NCBI RefSeq assembly: GCF_002234675.1
Contig: NC_019871.2
Span: 17,812,933 to 17,876,932, forward strand
DNA: 64,000 nt
Reading direction: 5' to 3'
Source: Oryzias latipes
Taxonomy: Eukaryota; Chordata; Actinopteri; Beloniformes; Adrianichthyidae
The notes beneath the pieces were generated by a model. That model ran no database searches, had not been told where the DNA came from, and saw nothing but the letters and a program-made list of their open reading frames with translations. Shown piece by piece: positions 60,870 through 64,000 of this stretch; positions within the stretch are counted from its first letter, which is position 1, and each line of letters begins with the position of its first letter. A program made the translations under genes and the position numbers.

Positions 60870-62760
60870 AAAGTAGTGGGGGAAAGTGTAGAAAAAGCCA
60901 ATGAGCTGAATACCTTTTTTAATAGGTTTGACATTTCACCCCCACTCCCCCCACTTCCAATACCAGCCCGGTCCACGCTACACCCATCACAGTGCCCTTC
61001 CCACTGCATGTCCTTACCCCTCAGCCAGAGGAGGGCCCAGCTGCTCAGGCTGCTGCTTCATCATTAATCAGCCATGATCTCTCTCTTCCCATGTCCTCTA
61101 CATGTGATCCGCACCCTCCACCTGCAGGATGTACCCCCACCGCATCACAGAGCATCAGGTGAGGAGGGAACTGCAGAGACTGAACACCAGGAAAGCAGCA
61201 GGTCCAGACAGAGTGTGTCCCAGGCTGTTGAAAACGTGTGCAAATGAGCTTGGGTCTCCTCTTCAGCACCTTTTCAACCTTAGCCTAAATGTAGGACATG
61301 TTCCATCCCTCTGGAAGACCTCGTGCATTGTTCCTCTCCCCAAGGTCAAGCACCCGAGGGAAAAGAAGGACTATCGGCCTGTAGCACTGACCTCACATGT
61401 GATGAAGACCTTTGAGAGGTTAGTGCTTCAGCAGCTGAAGCCACAGGTGCAGCACGTCCAGGATCCACTGCAGTTTGCATACAGGGAGAGAGTAGGGGTG
61501 GAGGACGCAATCCTCTACTTGCTACACCGCACCTATTCTCACCTGGATGAAGGAGGCGGCGCTGTGAGAATGCTTTTCTTTGATTTCTCCTGTGCCGTTA
61601 ACACCATCCATCCTCACCTGCTGCAGGAGAAGCTCACCAGGATGACTGTGCAACCATTCTTGGTGTCCTGGGTCATGGACTATCTGACCAATAGGCAGCA
61701 ATATGTCCGCATGGGGGGGTCTGTCTCCAGTACCCTCAGCTGCAGTGTAGGGGCACCACAGGGGACTGTCCTGTCTCCTCTTCTTTTCATGCTGTATACG
61801 TCCGACTTCCGCTACAACACCTCAACCTGCCACATGCAGAAGTTTTCGGACGATACAGCTATTGTAGCTTACATCAAAGGAGAAGAGGAGGGGGAGTACA
61901 GGCGGCTGGTGGAGGACTTTGTGGCCTGGTGCGGGGAGAATAAGCTGCAGCTGAACATCCAGAAGACCAAGGAGATGGTTCTGGATTTCAGAAGGAAAGC
62001 CCGAACTCCTCAGCCCATGCACATAGAGGGAGTAAGTGTGGAGATGGTACAGACTTACAAGTACCTGGGGGTTGTGTTGGACCACAAGCTGGACTGGACT
62101 ACCAACACGGACCAGCTTTACAAGAAGACCCAATCCAGGCTGTACTTTCTCCGGAGGCTGCGCTCTTTTAACATCTGCACTAAACTGCTCCACATGTTTT
62201 ATCAGTCAGTGATGGAAAGTGCTCTCCTCTATGCTGCTGTGTGCTGGTGCAATACCAGCAAGAAGAACGTCTGCAGGCTCAATAAGATCATCAAGAGGGC
62301 AAGCTGTGTGGAGGGACTGAAGCTGGATCTTGTGGAGGATGTGGCAGAACAAAAAACACTGACCAGGTTCAGGGCCATCATGAAGAATATCTCACATCCC
62401 CTACATGAGGCCTTCACCAGCAGGAGGAGCACTTTCAGCAACAGACTGCTGTCCCAGTGCTGCTCCACAGAAAGACTGAAGCAATCGTTTGTTCCTCGTG
62501 CCATCAGGCAATACAATTCTCTGGCAGGGCATCTTAGAAGCAATTTCTTGTAATTCTTGTTTTTATTTATTTATTTTATTTCATTTTCTTACCCACTGAT
62601 TTTAAATTGTTGATCTTTTTATCTATTAATCTTTTTAGTCTATTGCTATTTTTACTATTTTTATCGTTTTTAATATGTGTATGTGTTTTATGAGTGTGAG
62701 CAGATGGCCATTTTTAAATTTCCTCAGGGATTATTAAAGACCTTTTCTGATTCTGATTCT
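60870..62760 (+). mobile_element. Non-LTR retrotransposon (LINE), 5'-truncated
   Basis: Carries a long reverse transcriptase ORF and, upstream in another frame, VEKANELNTFFNRFD of the same polyprotein (about 60885-60930). The 3' end finishes with tandem TTCTGA units (about 62738-62762). The endonuclease domain is not present. CR1/Rex1-type is suspected from memory of the C-terminal sequence, but not established. Confidence 0.8.
61129..62553 (+). CDS. LINE reverse transcriptase ORF (474 aa, partial)
   Basis: RT fingers RKAAGPDRVCPRLLK and KKDYRPVALTSHVMKTFERL lead to motif A LFFDFSCAVNTIHP (the usual SSAFNT aromatic replaced by Val), motif B GAPQGTVLSPLLFMLYTSDF and motif C KFSDDTAIVAY with both catalytic Asp. 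The thumb-like region NKLQLNIQKTKEMVLDFRRK then YKYLGVVLDHKLDW follows, and the C-terminus is FVPRAIRQYNSLAG. Open for 474 codons without a stop, implying a young insertion. The true protein began upstream, where the frame is broken or truncated. Confidence 0.85.
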   Translation: MYPHRITEHQVRRELQRLNTRKAAGPDRVCPRLLKTCANELGSPLQHLFNLSLNVGHVPSLWKTSCIVPLPKVKHPREKKDYRPVALTSHVMKTFERLVLQQLKPQVQHVQDPLQFAYRERVGVEDAILYLLHRTYSHLDEGGGAVRMLFFDFSCAVNTIHPHLLQEKLTRMTVQPFLVSWVMDYLTNRQQYVRMGGSVSSTLSCSVGAPQGTVLSPLLFMLYTSDFRYNTSTCHMQKFSDDTAIVAYIKGEEEGEYRRLVEDFVAWCGENKLQLNIQKTKEMVLDFRRKARTPQPMHIEGVSVEMVQTYKYLGVVLDHKLDWTTNTDQLYKKTQSRLYFLRRLRSFNICTKLLHMFYQSVMESALLYAAVCWCNTSKKNVCRLNKIIKRASCVEGLKLDLVEDVAEQKTLTRFRAIMKNISHPLHEAFTSRRSTFSNRLLSQCCSTERLKQSFVPRAIRQYNSLAGHLRSNFL

Positions 62761-62764
62761 GATT

Positions 62765-62990
62765 TGAGCACTGTTCATGGGGGGAGATGGGTGGTGAGTA
62801 GGGGAGAGGGTGTTTAGCATCCTGATGGCCTGGTGTGTGAAGCTGTTTCTGAGCCTGGTGGTGCGGGAGTGGAGGCTCCTGTACCTCCTCCCTGAGGGCA
62901 GAAGGCTGAACAGGTTGTGTGCAGGGTGGTGTGCATCCCTGAAAATTGTTAGTGCTTTGCAGGTGATGTATTAGTCCTGCTGGGAGAGGA
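62765..62990 (-). repeat. Second LINE, C-terminal fragment on minus strand
   Basis: On the minus strand it encodes NLFSLLPSGRRYRSLHSRT then TRLRNSFTHQAIRMLNT, a typical LINE polyprotein C-terminus. Opposite in orientation to the neighbouring LINE. Confidence 0.55.
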
Positions 62991-63059
62991 GTGGTGCTCC
63001 AATGATTCTCCTGGCTGTGTTGACTCCTCCTGGCTGTAGTGGTCCAACCAAAACAGCTC

Positions 63060-63400
63060 AGATTGGACTGACAGTGGCTCAGGTGGTTGAGCAGGTCGGC
63101 AATGGTCGAAGGATTGGCAGTTTGATTCCCACTTCCCCCCCCAGTCAACTGTTGTTGTGTCTTGAGCAAGACACTTCCCCCTTCCTGCCTCCAGTGTAGC
63201 CCCACTGGTGTGTGAATGCAAATGAATGTTTTGTGATGGTCAGACTGGCACACTGGCCTCTAACAGTGTGCCCCAGGACAGCTGTGGCTACATCAGTAGC
63301 TTACCATCACCAAGTATGAATGATGAGTGAATGAACAATGGACACATTGTAAGCCCTTACAGCGGCCGCAGAAGTGCCGAAAAATTCCATCCATTATTAT
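63060..63400 (+). mobile_element. tRNA-derived SINE, further type
   Basis: The head 'gtggctcaggtggttgagcaggtcggcaatggtcgaaggattggcagtttgattccc' has A-box-like and B-box-like blocks in order. It is followed by 'cttgagcaagacacttcccc' and 'ccccactggtgtgtgaatg'. Ends before the (ATT)n at about 63392-63410. Confidence 0.65.
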
Positions 63401-63410
63401 TATTATTATT

Positions 63411-64000
63411 ACTGGGTTATCAAATTTGACATTTCCTAAGACACACTGCATGAAGCTCAGACAAAACGAAAAAATTCCCTGTTAGAGGATGTGAGGCGGC
63501 AACACAGTTGTGTCTGATTTTGTTGTTGGGGTTAAATTGAAATGTCATTTCGTGTACATATGAGAAATCAAGACGATCCCTCCCGAACATATGGGACACA
63601 TCTGTGAGTCCTTTGCTCAGAAACTGGATCTGACCCCGGCATCCGGCATGTTGGACCTCTGAACCTTTCAAAATGAACTACAAGGAAACTCCAAGTTTGT
63701 TGACTCTTTCATTTGATTTGTTCTCTGCAGTCAAGGAGACAACTTTTTCAAAGGATCAATATAAAAAAAAATCACAAAACAATAACATCGTTCTTAAAAC
63801 ACATCACTTTTATCTTCATTTATATCTAACCAAAAAAAAAAAGAAAGAAATACTGACACATTTTAACACTAATAGAGAAGAAGTTTTAAAATGGTTCTGT
63901 AATTGTTTGTTTTAGAAAATGTTGTCAAATTAAATTTAAACGTACATATATATGTTTGTATTTGTTTCAGTTTAAAAAAAAGAAGCGGCCTGGTCCTTTA
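63411..64000. other. No gene seen
   Basis: AT-rich to the window end. ORFs at 63420-63671 (minus) and 63673-63915 (plus) resemble no family. Confidence 0.4.

Overview
This is vertebrate nuclear DNA, almost certainly from a teleost fish. The coding exons encode fish-like orthologues of SGSM2, IFT20 and LYRM9, all split by GT-AG introns. The rest is crowded with fish-type repeats: Tc1 elements, Harbinger derivatives, L2-like and other LINEs, tRNA-derived SINEs, TTAA-flanked MITEs and a solo LTR. Some MITEs look like those of medaka (Oryzias), but the genus is a guess from memory.

Layout. (1) 1-6.4 kb: repeat-rich DNA around one small coding exon (3301-~3670) for a 52-residue single-pass microprotein. 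It closely resembles the SERCA-regulating TUNAR/BNLN microprotein and is the most interesting item here. (2) 7.8-47.9 kb, minus strand: a complete SGSM2 gene. I could assemble 23 coding exons with consistent reading phase into 1010 codons, giving an N-terminal RUN domain and a C-terminal split TBC Rab-GAP domain with both catalytic fingers present. Its introns hold most of the transposon debris. (3) 48-55.5 kb: intergenic, with a MITE-derived tandem array, a degenerate SINE, and an L2-like LINE inserted into an older LINE relic. (4) 55.6-59.0 kb, plus strand: complete IFT20 (132 aa, four coding exons plus a likely non-coding first exon with an RFX X-box). (5) 59.1-60.2 kb, minus strand: complete LYRM9 (78 aa, three coding exons), convergent with IFT20, with a palindromic NRF1-type site in its likely promoter. 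(6) 60.5-64 kb: LINE and SINE sequence, including a 474-codon reverse-transcriptase ORF.

The three recognised genes are independent housekeeping or trafficking genes: Rab GTPase control, ciliary transport and mitochondrial LYR-protein biology. They do not form an operon or pathway. SGSM2 and IFT20 are divergent, about 8 kb apart; IFT20 and LYRM9 meet tail to tail with roughly 0.1 kb between their poly(A) signals. Human SGSM2, IFT20 and LYRM9 all lie on chromosome 17 (established knowledge), so the grouping is plausible ancestral linkage.

All gene structures were built by eye from splice signals, reading phase and remembered protein families. No alignment or search was run.
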